Assembly: GCF_007678255.1 (NCBI RefSeq)
Contig: NZ_VEED01000013.1
Span: forward strand, 62,001 to 126,000
Reading direction: 5' to 3'
DNA: 64,000 nucleotides
Origin: Bacillus sp. X1(2014)
GTDB taxonomy: Bacteria > Bacillota > Bacilli > Bacillales_B > DSM-18226
Under the pieces are notes generated by a model that was not told the origin of the DNA, did not search any database, and saw only the letters and a program-made list of their open reading frames with translations. Positions 51,768 through 60,822 of the stretch are shown here, in pieces (positions within the stretch are counted from its first letter, which is position 1; the number at the start of each line of letters is the position of its first letter). Position numbers and translations under genes: made by a program.

Positions 51768-52772
51768 ATGAAAATTGATAATTTAAAACTTACATCTTCC
51801 GAAATAGGAACACTATGGGGGGAGTATGTAAACGGAACTATGGCCGAGATAGTAAATAAGTATATGATTTCTATTTTGGAAGACGAATCAATAAAAAAAG
51901 TTTTCGAAATAGCCATTGAGATATGGGAAAGGCAAAAGAAGCAGCTTGTTTCCTTCATTGAGAAAGAGGGCTTTCCAGTACCCATTGGATTTACTGAGTC
52001 CGACCTTAATAAAGGTGCAGAGAGATTGTTTTCTGACACATTCTGCTTGAATTATTTACATATTATGACTTTACATGGTTTGTTGGGCCATACAACTGCT
52101 TTATGTGTTTCTGTCAGAAAGGACCTACGGGAATTTTACAGTTCATGTGATAATGATGCAAAAAGTATGTACGATTTAACCATTGAGTTATTGCTTAAAA
52201 AAGGAAAATTCCAAAGAGATCCCTATTTTTATCCTAACGAGGGACCTGAATTTATTTCTACCAATGATTTTACTGATGGATTCTTCGGAAAAGGGAGACT
52301 TTTATCTGCTACAGAAATAATCAGTATTTCTCTTAACATTAAAAAGAGCATTATGGCAAAAACTCTTTCCATTGGATTCAGTCAAGTCACTGAATCGAAA
52401 GAAATAAGAAAGTTCTTTGAGGAATTAGAAAAAAAGGCAGATGAAAACATACAAGCCCTTACAAAAATTTTGCACAAGGATAATTTGCCAGTTCCAATGT
52501 CGTGGGAATCAGAGGTTACAACCTCCAAAGACTCTCCTTTTTCAGATAAATTAATGTTGTATCATATGGGTTTCTTGGCTCAAACTGCACAAGTATATTA
52601 CGGGACAGGTCTAGCAGGAGCTATGCGAACCGACCTAGCTGTCGTTTATGAAAAAACAATTCTAAAAACATTAGCAATGACAAAAAAATGGTTCGATATT
52701 ATGGTGAAAAACAAGTGGTTAGAACAGCCGCCACTTGCTCCCAATAGGAAAGAACTTGCACAAGATAAATAA
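51768..52772 (+). CDS. DUF3231 protein
   Basis: This 334-residue soluble helical protein consists of two similar halves (about 8-160 and 175-325). Each has a segment of the type GFPVPIGFTESD or NLPVPMSWESEV (the VPIG/VPMS motif), and the LTSSEIGTLW start recurs as LSATEIISIS. DUF3231 proteins are widespread in Bacillaceae, with unknown function and a ferritin-like look. Its paralogue lies at 54353-55360 on the other strand. The start has AGAGGTGAG. A terminator follows. Confidence 0.8.
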   Translation: MKIDNLKLTSSEIGTLWGEYVNGTMAEIVNKYMISILEDESIKKVFEIAIEIWERQKKQLVSFIEKEGFPVPIGFTESDLNKGAERLFSDTFCLNYLHIMTLHGLLGHTTALCVSVRKDLREFYSSCDNDAKSMYDLTIELLLKKGKFQRDPYFYPNEGPEFISTNDFTDGFFGKGRLLSATEIISISLNIKKSIMAKTLSIGFSQVTESKEIRKFFEELEKKADENIQALTKILHKDNLPVPMSWESEVTTSKDSPFSDKLMLYHMGFLAQTAQVYYGTGLAGAMRTDLAVVYEKTILKTLAMTKKWFDIMVKNKWLEQPPLAPNRKELAQDK

Positions 52773-52780
52773 GATATCCT

Positions 52781-52809
52781 CCCCTCATTTGTGAGGGGTA
52801 TATTTTTTT
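52781..52809 (+). terminator. Intrinsic terminator of the DUF3231 gene
   Basis: CCCCTCA (52781-52787) pairs with TGAGGGG (52792-52798), then TATATTTTTTT. Confidence 0.85.
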
Positions 52810-52839
52810 AAAACTATGTTTTAAGGAGATGTTATAAAA

Positions 52840-53403
52840 ATGGCATTTGAGGAAGGACTCGCCCGATCAGAAAAAGCTTATAACCAGTTCACTGAGGTAA
52901 GTTCTTTATTTGCTAAAATAGTGAAAGAAGATTTTCTCTCAACATGGCAATGGTGGTTTGGACTGGCCCTATTTATTGTACCATGGATTGTTTGGATTAT
53001 ATTTAGGAAAAAAGATAGTACAGGACGCCTTCTTTTAGCAGGCTTAATGACCATCATATTATCACTTACAATAGATCTTGCTGCCTTATCTCTAGGGTTG
53101 TGGTCTTACCCAATGGTGATTATTCCTCTAGCCCCCTTTCTTTTTTTACCTTATCACTTCTCTTTAGCACCAGTTGGGGTCATGCTCGCTCTACAAATAA
53201 AGCCAAAAATGAATAGCTTGTTAAAAGGAGTCATATTCGCTGCAATTGCTGCCTTTGGAGGAATGAATTTCTTTGATGCAATCGACTTTTATGACGCTAA
53301 AAATTGGTCCACTCTATATGATTTTATTATTTTCTTTACTCTTTACTATGTCGCTTATGCGGTTACAAGGATTGAGACCTATTCTAAATTAGATAAGGGA
53401 TAA
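52840..53403 (+). CDS. CBO0543 family membrane protein
   Basis: This 187-residue protein has five or so hydrophobic helices after a 38-residue soluble N-terminus. WWFGLALFIVPWIVWIIF and LSLTIDLAALSLGLWSYPM match the CBO0543 family of small Bacillus/Clostridium membrane proteins. Its function is unknown; some members accompany germination or spore genes. The start has AAGGAGATG. A terminator follows at 53503-53530. Confidence 0.75.
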   Translation: MAFEEGLARSEKAYNQFTEVSSLFAKIVKEDFLSTWQWWFGLALFIVPWIVWIIFRKKDSTGRLLLAGLMTIILSLTIDLAALSLGLWSYPMVIIPLAPFLFLPYHFSLAPVGVMLALQIKPKMNSLLKGVIFAAIAAFGGMNFFDAIDFYDAKNWSTLYDFIIFFTLYYVAYAVTRIETYSKLDKG

Positions 53404-53502
53404 ACTATACTTGTAACGACATAAAGGCGTTAATGAATTAAGGGGTCTTAGTTTAAGAAGCATGGTGAGCTTTTCTGGCTTATAACTAAATACTCTATTG
53501 TT

Positions 53503-53530
53503 AGAAGCAGATATTTTGCTTCTTTTTAGT
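53503..53530 (+). terminator. Intrinsic terminator after the CBO0543 gene
   Basis: AGAAGCA (53503-53509) pairs with TGCTTCT (53517-53523) with a T-rich tail. Confidence 0.75.
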
Positions 53531-53627
53531 TTCTTTTAAAATTTTCCTCTTATTTACTCTGTGAAGTTCTGTTTTTTATATCAAATGAATATAATGACAA
53601 AGTTAAACTTGTCCAGAGGTGAATAGT

Positions 53628-54287
53628 TTGGAGATGTTTGGTTTGTCATTTGCGGTACTCTTTAAGGTTATATTAATCAATATTGTATTAAGTGGAGATA
53701 ACGCAGTTGTAATCGCAATGGCATCGCGTAATGTCCCAAAGAAGCAGCAAAAGAAAGCAATCTTTTGGGGAACATTTGGAGCGATTATTTTACGATTACT
53801 ATTTGCAGTAGTCATAGTTTATCTGCTAGGCGTACCTTTCGTAACTTTTATAGGCGGTCTTCTCCTAGTGTACATTGCCATTAAACTATTAATTGGTGGT
53901 GAGGAGGAACATCTGAAAGAAGGAGGGGCAAGTTTATTTTCAGCTGTCAAAACAATCATCATTGCCGATGCAGTCATGTCCCTTGATAATGTACTAGCTA
54001 TTGCTGGGGCTGTTGAAGGAAATTTGGCCGGTATTGTGATCGGTGTGATTGTTAGTATTCCGATTGTTGTTTTTGGAAGCCAGTTAATACTAAAAGCAAT
54101 GGAGAAGTACCCGTTTATATCTTATGCTGGGGCAGGAATCTTATCTTGGACAGCAGGTGAAATGATTCTCGGGGAACCAAAATTTGAACCTTTTCTCACT
54201 CATGATTTACATTTATTAATTCCTACGGCAATTACTGTTTTTGTTATTGGATTTGGATTTTTAATTTCAAGGAAAAAAGTAATATAA
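53628..54287 (+). CDS. TerC family membrane protein, YjbE-like
   Basis: This protein of about 219 residues has seven hydrophobic segments and the TerC signatures LSGDNAVVIAMASRNVP and IIIADAVMSLDNVLAIAGA, whose conserved Asp-Asn residues line the transport site. Bacillus TerC members (YceF, YkoY, YjbE) export manganese or help metallate secreted proteins. No yybP-ykoY manganese riboswitch was found upstream. TTG 53628 is chosen since AGAGGTGA sits five bases before it; GTG 53619 lies inside that site. Confidence 0.87.
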   Translation: MEMFGLSFAVLFKVILINIVLSGDNAVVIAMASRNVPKKQQKKAIFWGTFGAIILRLLFAVVIVYLLGVPFVTFIGGLLLVYIAIKLLIGGEEEHLKEGGASLFSAVKTIIIADAVMSLDNVLAIAGAVEGNLAGIVIGVIVSIPIVVFGSQLILKAMEKYPFISYAGAGILSWTAGEMILGEPKFEPFLTHDLHLLIPTAITVFVIGFGFLISRKKVI

Positions 54288-54298
54288 AAGAGAAAGGG

Positions 54299-54325
54299 GC
54301 GATGCATAAATTTGCATCGCTCTTT
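54299..54325. terminator. Hairpin between terC and DUF3231 genes
   Basis: GCGATGCA (54299-54306) pairs with TGCATCGC (54313-54320) between convergent genes; a T tail is present on the plus side. Confidence 0.7.
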
Positions 54326-54352
54326 ACTGATTTGGCACAATATATTTTTACT

Positions 54353-55360
54353 TCATGAATTATTAATGATTTGATTTCTGTCTTCTGTTTGAGGAGGTTC
54401 CTCAAACCATTTATGCTTGATCATAATTTCAATCCCTTCTTGACCATAAAAATAGATATCTTTGGCTAAGAGGGCTAATTTTAAGGAAATATCATTTCTT
54501 AATGTGAAAAATGTACCAAAGCTATTTCCAACGATGCAAAATCCATTTAGAAAGGTGATACAATGCATCATTAGTTTGTCTGAAAATGGGGCAATAGTGG
54601 AAGTAGTTACCGTACCCCCAGAATGGGCGGAGACTTGTATATCATTTTCCAAAAGAATTTCTTGGAATATTTTGATTTGTTTCTTTGCAAGCTCTTTCCC
54701 TTTTTCAAAATATTTTCTAACTTCTTTGTTTTGTGCGCATTGAGCAAATCCTGTAATAAGCTGCATTCCAATATTATTAGTCTCTATTCCATGATGAAGA
54801 ATACCAAGTTCAATGTCGTTTAATGCCCGTTTCGAATTAAATGGGTGAAAACCGTGCATATAATCTTTACTTTTAATAAACTCTGTTGTTTTTGGCATCG
54901 TCACTTTTGGTGGAAGGGTTAAGATTCCTTTTTCCAGTAAATATAGGGTGGCTAACTTATAAATTTTGTGGGTAACAGTGGTAAGTCCTTCATATACCTG
55001 TATCACATCATCGTTATATGCCATATTCATGTTAATGGTGTACATACCCATGCTTACCTCTTTTAATACTCGTATAAACATCACGTCAAATCCATTGTCA
55101 AATAATTTGGGCGCTTCTAAATTCACATCTTCTTTTCTAAAACCAATAGGGATAACGACCCCTTGATGGCTAAATATTTTCTCAATTTCTATAACATAAT
55201 AATTTAACTCCTGCCATAAGCCCCCTAAGATATTCCTGGCTTCCTCATCATCCGCTTTTTTCATAAAATATTCTAAAACTCTCATAATAAGAGTTTTTTC
55301 TTGGTATGTAAGCCAAAGGGTTCCTACCTCTGATGAGCTTATCGGATTTGTTAAAATCAA
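54353..55360 (-). CDS. DUF3231 protein, second paralogue
   Basis: This protein of about 335 residues is homologous over its whole length to the one at 51768-52772: ISSSEVGTLW at the N-terminus, VVIPIGFRKEDV in the middle and FSDKLMMHCITFLNGF near the end. The start is read as TTG 55360 behind GAAGGTGG. The open frame continues 70 codons upstream, but part of that is encoded by repeat copy 3 and resembles no DUF3231 N-terminus. Its function is unknown. The two paralogues flank CBO0543 and TerC genes with opposite polarity. Confidence 0.8.
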   Translation of the reverse strand: MILTNPISSSEVGTLWLTYQEKTLIMRVLEYFMKKADDEEARNILGGLWQELNYYVIEIEKIFSHQGVVIPIGFRKEDVNLEAPKLFDNGFDVMFIRVLKEVSMGMYTINMNMAYNDDVIQVYEGLTTVTHKIYKLATLYLLEKGILTLPPKVTMPKTTEFIKSKDYMHGFHPFNSKRALNDIELGILHHGIETNNIGMQLITGFAQCAQNKEVRKYFEKGKELAKKQIKIFQEILLENDIQVSAHSGGTVTTSTIAPFSDKLMMHCITFLNGFCIVGNSFGTFFTLRNDISLKLALLAKDIYFYGQEGIEIMIKHKWFEEPPQTEDRNQIINNS

Positions 55361-55448
55361 AAGGATCCCACCTTCAAATAATTTAAATAAATTATTCCCA
55401 AGTCTGTTGCTAATCATTCGATAATCAGTTACTTCGAAACAAAATAGC

Positions 55449-55682
55449 AAAAGTAAAATAAGCGGAGATTTTCCGGTTAAATGCAGAATGGAGGGCATTT
55501 CGCGGTAAATAAGCGGAGATTTTCCGCTTATGCAAAGAAAAATCTCCCATTTTCGAATTTTTCGAGTCAATAGGCGGAATCTCTCCGTCTATTCAAGCCT
55601 TTTTTAATAATAATTATGAATTAGGCGGAATTTTTCCGTTTATTTTCAGCTCGGGTACTTAACCTGATCCCCCAACCGATAA
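55449..55682 (+). repeat. Dispersed palindromic repeat, copy 3
   Basis: This 234-bp copy is nearly collinear with copy 1: AAAAGTAAAATAAGCGG start, AATAAGCGGAGATTTTCCG units, TTTTTCGAGTCAATAGGCGG, GCCTTTTTTAATAATAATTA, and the TTAACCTGATCCCCCAACC end. It lies between the divergent DUF3231 and TolB-like genes, about 90 bases from the former start. Confidence 0.85.
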
Positions 55683-55786
55683 GTGCGGACCCTCTGATCC
55701 CGCGGGGTAACTAGCTGGAAGGAAAGCATTAGTTAATGAGAATCCCCAGTTCATATCAGGGCACCTTATAAGTAGGAGGGATGCTC

Positions 55787-57007
55787 TTGGGATTTCGAAT
55801 TTTATTTTTTCTAATATTAATCAGTTTAAATATATCGACAGTTGTCAGTGCAGAAACTCCGCTCATTGCTGCATTTATCCGTGACCATCAGCTATGGATC
55901 AAAAAGGGAGATCAAGAATTACAAATCACTAAAAATCGATATGTGTATTCTCAGAAATGGTCATATGATGGCAGGTTTATTGGTTATATTGATGGCGATG
56001 AAAAAGGTGAAAAATCTAATCTATTTATTTATGATACGAAGGAAAAGGGAAGCTACCAGCCTTACGTAAGAGTGGTAACCTCTGACTTTAAATGGTCGCC
56101 GAACAAAAATCAGCTGGCTTACAATGACCAAGGTTTATTAAACGTGACAAAAACAAAGAATGGCCGCCCGCAGGGGTTTGAAAATGTTTCATTAGGGGTT
56201 AGTGGTTTTGAGTGGTTTCCGAATGGGAAGGAATTTATCGTTGCCTCACAATCCAAATTGCGTCCTACTGGTTGGGGACCCATCCCACTTTATCGGATTC
56301 CCGTAGATGCCAATCTCGCGAAAGAAAAAATGAAGCATTTTTATACCATTCAAACAAAAGAACCTGACTTATTTGCGATTGATGCTGATTATTTTAAGTG
56401 GAGCTCAGACGGGAAGTGGGTTAGCTTTTTAGCAACTCCAACCGCGTCTTGGTCGATGGATAGCAATACTTTATGTGTTTTAACCTCTAAAGGAGAAAAC
56501 TTTCAAGCCGTAGGTAAAATGTTAGGATTCAGAGATTGGTTCAAGTGGGCTCCATCTGCCAATCAATTAGCCTATATTTCAGGAGAAGGAAGATTTTTTG
56601 TTGAAAACAAGAAAACCACCATTGCCGAAATGCCGACCTCAAAGCAACAACAAAAGGAATACACACCAAAAGGTTTTGTAGATCTAGACTTGGAATGGTT
56701 CTCACCAGATAAAGTGATTGTCGCTCGTGCAAAGGAGAACAAGGAGTGGAAGGAAGGACCTGTTCCAACCATGTTTACAACACTTTATGCGATCAATATT
56801 AAAACAGAGAAACAAAAACAAATCTCATTTCCGAAGAAGAATGAACTGGATGAACTTCCTCAAGTTGTGGGTTCCTATCTTACTTGGGTTCGAAAGAAGG
56901 GAAATGGATCTAAAGGTGATGTCTGGGTGAAGGATGGTTTAAATGGTAAAGAGCATATATGGCTAAAGAATGTTGATGGTGCTCCAGTCTTTTTTACTCC
57001 GAATTGA
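55787..57007 (+). CDS. Secreted TolB-like beta-propeller protein
   Basis: This protein of about 406 residues has a signal peptide (hydrophobic to about residue 20, cleavage near VSA-E) and repeated propeller strands. FKWSPNKNQLAYNDQGLL, FEWFPNGKEFIVASQS, FKWSSDGKWVSFLATP and FKWAPSANQLAYISGEG are WD-like TolB/YqgU-type blades. It probably acts outside the membrane as a binding module; the partner is unknown. TTG 55787 lies six bases after GGAGGG; ATG 55781 touches the ribosome site, giving two more residues. Confidence 0.8.
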   Translation: MGFRILFFLILISLNISTVVSAETPLIAAFIRDHQLWIKKGDQELQITKNRYVYSQKWSYDGRFIGYIDGDEKGEKSNLFIYDTKEKGSYQPYVRVVTSDFKWSPNKNQLAYNDQGLLNVTKTKNGRPQGFENVSLGVSGFEWFPNGKEFIVASQSKLRPTGWGPIPLYRIPVDANLAKEKMKHFYTIQTKEPDLFAIDADYFKWSSDGKWVSFLATPTASWSMDSNTLCVLTSKGENFQAVGKMLGFRDWFKWAPSANQLAYISGEGRFFVENKKTTIAEMPTSKQQQKEYTPKGFVDLDLEWFSPDKVIVARAKENKEWKEGPVPTMFTTLYAINIKTEKQKQISFPKKNELDELPQVVGSYLTWVRKKGNGSKGDVWVKDGLNGKEHIWLKNVDGAPVFFTPN

Positions 57008-57121
57008 AATGGTTTGCAGAATGGATTTGTCAAGCGCGGAGATTTATTGATGATCGTTTTTCTGGTATGATTTCTTTGGAATGTTATCTTTTAATCAAAT
57101 CTTGGGAAGTGTGTTTTTACT

Positions 57122-57874
57122 ATGAATACGCCAGATGAACTTGCAATGGGTGATGTTAATTTGAAGGTATTAGACCATTCTGCTCTTTCTCAAAACATTC
57201 ATTCATTTTTATATCGTTTAGATAATAATGGGGAATCACGCTTGCCGCAACGTGCCTATCTTGCAACCCGGCATGCCATACGACAATTGCAGCTCCCTCC
57301 AGGACAAACCATATTAGAGAGGGAGATGGCTGATATTTTGGGTATGAGTAGAACTCCAGTACGTGAAGCTCTTGTGCGTTTAGAGATGGAGGGATGGGTT
57401 AAGCTCATACCGCGTCGTGGGTTTATTGTGGCACCGATTGTAGCGGACGATCTCCAACATATTTATGAAGTGGTAGAAGCACTTGATGGAATTGCTGGCA
57501 GCCTGGCTGCCAAGCGTGCGACAAGTGAGGAATTGGACAAACTTGATCATTTGATAGAGGAGCAGGAAAAAGCACTAGAAAAGGAAAATCTGATTGCGTG
57601 GACTGACCTTGATGAACAATTTCATCAACTCATTGTGGATATAGCCCGAAATCCCCGTCTAAGGGGAGTGATGGATAGTCAATCTGATCAATTATATCGT
57701 GCTAGATTATTTACGATAAAGCTTCGGCCAAAACCAACACGTTCCATAATGGACCACAAGGCCATTGTTGCTGTTATGAGGGCAGCAGAACCGGATGCTG
57801 CACGATCTATGTTACAATCCCATCGGTTTAGGGCCCGCAATGAAATATTACAAATTATCCGGTCGATGCCTTAA
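57122..57874 (+). CDS. GntR family regulator (FadR subfamily), dicarboxylate locus
   Basis: This 250-residue protein has a GntR winged helix at about residues 40-105 (LPPGQTILEREMADILGMSR, then TPVREALVRLEMEGWVKLI) and an all-helical FCD ligand domain (about 110-245) with the His/Asp/Arg metal-binding positions, e.g. DLDEQFHQLIVDIARNPRL. FadR-type regulators bind small acids. It is convergent with FAH/ttdBA, and GTATAC palindromes in both promoters of the locus are its probable operators. The ribosome site is weak. Confidence 0.9.
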   Translation: MNTPDELAMGDVNLKVLDHSALSQNIHSFLYRLDNNGESRLPQRAYLATRHAIRQLQLPPGQTILEREMADILGMSRTPVREALVRLEMEGWVKLIPRRGFIVAPIVADDLQHIYEVVEALDGIAGSLAAKRATSEELDKLDHLIEEQEKALEKENLIAWTDLDEQFHQLIVDIARNPRLRGVMDSQSDQLYRARLFTIKLRPKPTRSIMDHKAIVAVMRAAEPDAARSMLQSHRFRARNEILQIIRSMP

Positions 57875-57887
57875 TTAATGAAAAAAA

Positions 57888-57921
57888 GGCTGCAGTGATT
57901 TAGAAGAAATCTGCTGCAGCC
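57888..57921. terminator. Terminator between gntR and the FAH gene
   Basis: GGCTGCAG (57888-57895) pairs with CTGCAGCC (57914-57921). A T tail exists on the minus strand, fitting the leftward operon end. Confidence 0.7.
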
Positions 57922-57936
57922 CTGGATTAGAAAATG

Positions 57937-58740
57937 CTATATGACATAATTACATAGTTTTCCGATATTTTCTACTTCAACAGAAACAACATCACCTGAC
58001 TTCATCGGACAACTGCCAGAAGGAGAACCAGTAGCCAATACATCACCTGGCTCCAGTGTCATAACTTGTGATATCCAACTGATAAGGTAAGGAATGGAAA
58101 ATGACATCTGATTCGTATTACCATCCTGTACGACTTTTCCGTTTAAGGTTGTAACTATTTGCAAATTAGTTGGATCTATCCCCGTCACGATACACGGACC
58201 TAAAGGACCAAAAGTGTCAAACCCCTTGCCGCGTGTAAACTGGGGATCTGTCTTTGTTAGATCTCTAGCTGTTACATCATTAAATATCGTACAGCCAAAA
58301 ACATAATCCAATGCTTCTTCTTCTTTTATATTTTTCCCACGCTTCCCAATAACAAGTGCCACTTCTCCTTCCAATTCAACCTGCTTGGTTAAATCACTTG
58401 AAGGAAGAATGATTTCCCCTTGATCTGGAATCAAGGAAGATGCCGGCTTTAAAAACAAAAACGGTTCTTTGAGATTGGCCTTACCTCCAGTTTCTTTTGC
58501 ATGTGCAGCATAGGTCCAGCCGAAATTAACCATCTTTGAGGGGGCTACAGGCTCTAGAATTTTCACATCACTATATTTAACTCTTACACCGTCAAATTTT
58601 AGTTCATTGTTTAGAATTTCCGTGAAAGTACTAGACAATTGTGAAATTTCATCATCCTCAACAATTCCGTAAAATACTTCATCGCTATCATTCTGATAGC
58701 GGACTATCGTTTGCGTTTTTTGTAGTACCTGCATTACCAT
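57937..58740 (-). CDS. Fumarylacetoacetate hydrolase family protein
   Basis: This 267-residue protein has the FAH C-terminal fold: KMVNFGWTYAAHAKETG, the metal-binding VELEGEVALVIG (E-x-E) and the downstream Asp in FNDVTARD, then RGKGFDTFGPLGPCIVTGID (part quoted GKGFDTFGPLGP). Family members hydrolyse C-C bonds of acylpyruvates or decarboxylate oxaloacetate. After a dehydratase that could form oxaloacetate from tartrate, an oxaloacetate decarboxylase (FAHD1) role is attractive but unproven. It is the last gene of the leftward operon. Confidence 0.87.
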   Translation of the reverse strand: MVMQVLQKTQTIVRYQNDSDEVFYGIVEDDEISQLSSTFTEILNNELKFDGVRVKYSDVKILEPVAPSKMVNFGWTYAAHAKETGGKANLKEPFLFLKPASSLIPDQGEIILPSSDLTKQVELEGEVALVIGKRGKNIKEEEALDYVFGCTIFNDVTARDLTKTDPQFTRGKGFDTFGPLGPCIVTGIDPTNLQIVTTLNGKVVQDGNTNQMSFSIPYLISWISQVMTLEPGDVLATGSPSGSCPMKSGDVVSVEVENIGKLCNYVI

Positions 58741-58796
58741 ACCACACCAACTCCATCTAGATAAAATATCGAAAAGATTTCATGTTATAGAAAAAT

Positions 58797-59408
58797 TTAT
58801 TTGATGAATCTTACCTGTTGGCTGATTAACTCAATTTGTTCGTCCTTCTTTTTATTGAACTCCACCTTATTTTCCTCAAAGACGTTATTTCCTTCTGCAT
58901 CAATGGAAACAATCAGAGGACCGAACTCATTCACTTCACAGACCCAAAGAGATTCGGGCATTCCGAGGTCTTTCCAGTGTACTTCTTTAATTTCATCAAC
59001 CTTTGTTGCCGCAAAAACGGCATTTCCGGCTGGAAAAACGAGGTGCAGTGCTTTATGAGTCTTGCATCCTTCTTCAGTGTTCTTCCCCATTCCACCTTTT
59101 CCAACAATGAGTTTCACACCTGTTTCTTCGATAAATTCCTTTTCAAACTTTTCCATTCTCATACTGGTTGTGGGGCCAATAGAGACAATCTCGTATTGTT
59201 CATTTCCGAGGTCTCTAACAATCGGACCAGCATGGAAAATAGCTTTACCCCTAAGGTCTACAGGTAATGGAATTTTTTCTTCAATAAGCCTTCTATGGGC
59301 AACATCCCTGCAAGTAACAATTGTACCGGTTAGGTAGATAATGTCTCCAATTCGGATATCTTTAAGATCTTCATCTTTTATAGGTGTTGTTAATACTTTC
59401 TTACTCAT
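58797..59408 (-). CDS. Class I fumarase / L(+)-tartrate dehydratase, beta subunit
   Basis: This 203-residue protein matches the C-terminal half of class I fumarases and TtdB (201 residues in E. coli). It has [35 protein letters not shown] and [10 protein letters not shown]. It provides part of the active site next to the [4Fe-4S] cluster of the alpha subunit. The start overlaps the alpha stop (ATGA). Lengths fit TtdB, but fumarate or another hydroxy-acid is equally possible without assay. Confidence 0.85.
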   Translation of the reverse strand: MSKKVLTTPIKDEDLKDIRIGDIIYLTGTIVTCRDVAHRRLIEEKIPLPVDLRGKAIFHAGPIVRDLGNEQYEIVSIGPTTSMRMEKFEKEFIEETGVKLIVGKGGMGKNTEEGCKTHKALHLVFPAGNAVFAATKVDEIKEVHWKDLGMPESLWVCEVNEFGPLIVSIDAEGNNVFEENKVEFNKKKDEQIELISQQVRFIK

Positions 59409-60316
59409 AGTGTTACCCCCTCGTGAGTACTAATTTCATAGTTCAAATTACTATCAAATGTGATCTTTCCTCTTCTATGGGACCAGCATCCGGTATTAAC
59501 TGCCACTCCAATAGTAGAAGGATGTCTTGCTGTATTGACAACGTTTACACCCATGACAGATTTAGAACCCTTAAGTCCTTGAGGTCCAAGGCCAATCGCA
59601 TTAATTCCATCCTCAAGAAGTCTTTCCATCTTTGCAGCGTTTTCATTTTCATTTTGACTTCCAACAGGTCTCATAAGGGCTAATTTTGAATTTAATGCTG
59701 CTGTTTCAACAGAAGTACCGACGCCAACACCTACAAGAAGTGGAGGGCAGGCATTAAGTCCATAACTTGTCATGCGATCAAGAACAAACTTTACTACGCC
59801 TTCATAGCCTTCGCCGGGCATTAGAACCGTTGCCACTCCAGGAAGGGTACATCCGCCTCCTGCCATATAAGTGTAGATCTCCACTTTGTCACTGTCTTCT
59901 TCAATCTCCCAGAAGATACTTGGTGAACCGTTCCCGATATTCTTTCCTGTATTATATTCATCGAATGTCTCTACCGAGTTGTGACGCAAAGGTGTTTCTT
60001 TGGTTGACTGAAAGACACTATTTCTTAGAATACTTTCTAATTGGCCAATCAAAGGGAAGTTCTCTCCACACTTTACAAAAAACTGAAGTACGCCTGTGTC
60101 CTGACATGAAGGCCTCTTTAACTCAAAGGCAAGCTTCTGGTTATCAAACATAGTTTTATAGATGATTTTTGCAAGAGGATTGTCTTCCCCTTCGCTCAGC
60201 TCTTTCAGCTTATTTTCCACATCATCTGGAAGTTTGTAGCTGACAAGGGATATAAACTTTGACATCAGATTCGTCATCTTTTCTTTTTGTTGTACTTTTT
60301 CCATTATAGTGTTCAT
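59405..60316 (-). CDS. Class I fumarase / L(+)-tartrate dehydratase, alpha subunit
   Basis: This 303-residue protein, exactly the length of E. coli TtdA, carries three cysteines that can hold the [4Fe-4S] cluster: C71 in RPSCQDTG, Cys in [10 protein letters not shown] near 190 and [10 protein letters not shown] near 281. It dehydrates tartrate to oxaloacetate (Ttd) or interconverts malate and fumarate (fumarase A type). A class II fumarase is usual in Bacillus, which favours a specialised dicarboxylate here. First gene of the ttdA-ttdB-FAH operon, with AAGGAG before the ATG. Confidence 0.87.
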   Translation of the reverse strand: MNTIMEKVQQKEKMTNLMSKFISLVSYKLPDDVENKLKELSEGEDNPLAKIIYKTMFDNQKLAFELKRPSCQDTGVLQFFVKCGENFPLIGQLESILRNSVFQSTKETPLRHNSVETFDEYNTGKNIGNGSPSIFWEIEEDSDKVEIYTYMAGGGCTLPGVATVLMPGEGYEGVVKFVLDRMTSYGLNACPPLLVGVGVGTSVETAALNSKLALMRPVGSQNENENAAKMERLLEDGINAIGLGPQGLKGSKSVMGVNVVNTARHPSTIGVAVNTGCWSHRRGKITFDSNLNYEISTHEGVTL

Positions 60317-60389
60317 AATAACTCTCCTTTTTATGGTTAGTTCGTAACCCAGTTAGTTAAGTGATTGTGTGACTGACTTTATGTGTTAA

Positions 60390-60418
60390 TTATTAATTAA
60401 TGTATACATTAATGTCAA
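60390..60418 (-). promoter_or_regulatory. Promoter with embedded GntR operator, leftward operon
   Basis: On the minus strand TTGACA (60418-60413), exactly 17 bases, then TAATAA (60395-60390). The spacer is occupied by the palindrome ATTAATGTATACATTAAT (60396-60413), centred on GTATAC. A repressor here would exclude RNA polymerase. Confidence 0.75.
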
Positions 60419-60545
60419 TGGGTTTTTAAAAAATAAGATTGGTAGTTTGACATTATTGACTTAAGAACCCTTTAATTTATTGTTTTTTAATTGTGTACTT
60501 TTTGTGTCTGTTGATATATAGGTAAATGGAATTAAAAATAAAATA

Positions 60546-60574
60546 TTGACACCAATGTATACGTTAAGTAATAA
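60546..60574 (+). promoter_or_regulatory. Promoter with embedded GntR operator, MFS gene
   Basis: TTGACA (60546-60551), 17 bases, TAATAA (60569-60574). The spacer contains CCAATGTATACGTTAA, a variant of the same GTATAC palindrome. The architecture is identical to the divergent promoter at 60390-60418. Confidence 0.75.
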
Positions 60575-60635
60575 TTGCTGTAAGGGTTTTCACCTGAAAT
60601 AATGAATCGAACATGAAAAAGAAGGAGGTTAACGA

Positions 60636-60710
60636 ATGTCAGGTAACCATATTTTTCGTATAGAAACTATCCCGTGAAACTGCTAGGGTGATAGTAGGAG
60701 AGAGTTTCTA
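60636..60710 (+). other. Leader peptide candidate and hairpin ahead of the MFS gene
   Basis: ATG 60636 after AAGGAGG opens a 13-codon ORF (MSGNHIFRIETIP, stop at 60675). The last codons overlap TAGAAACT (60661-60668), which can pair with AGTTTCTA (60703-60710), while ACTATC (60666-60671) can pair with GATAGT (60690-60695). The two pairings share bases, as in an attenuator, but no T run follows. The rest of 60317-60822 holds the two promoters and no gene. Confidence 0.4.
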
Positions 60711-60822
60711 ATAGATCAATCTGATGAATTATCAAAATATTAATTAATGACTGAATATTGATTTTTGAAAATAATGGCGTTCGCAATAGGTTGGAATTGA
60801 TATTTTTTTAGGGGGGAATTTT

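Noticed and set aside
53404..53627. Possible yybP-ykoY manganese riboswitch before terC
   Set aside because: The conserved loop sequences of that riboswitch class are not present in the gap; only a terminator for the upstream gene is seen.
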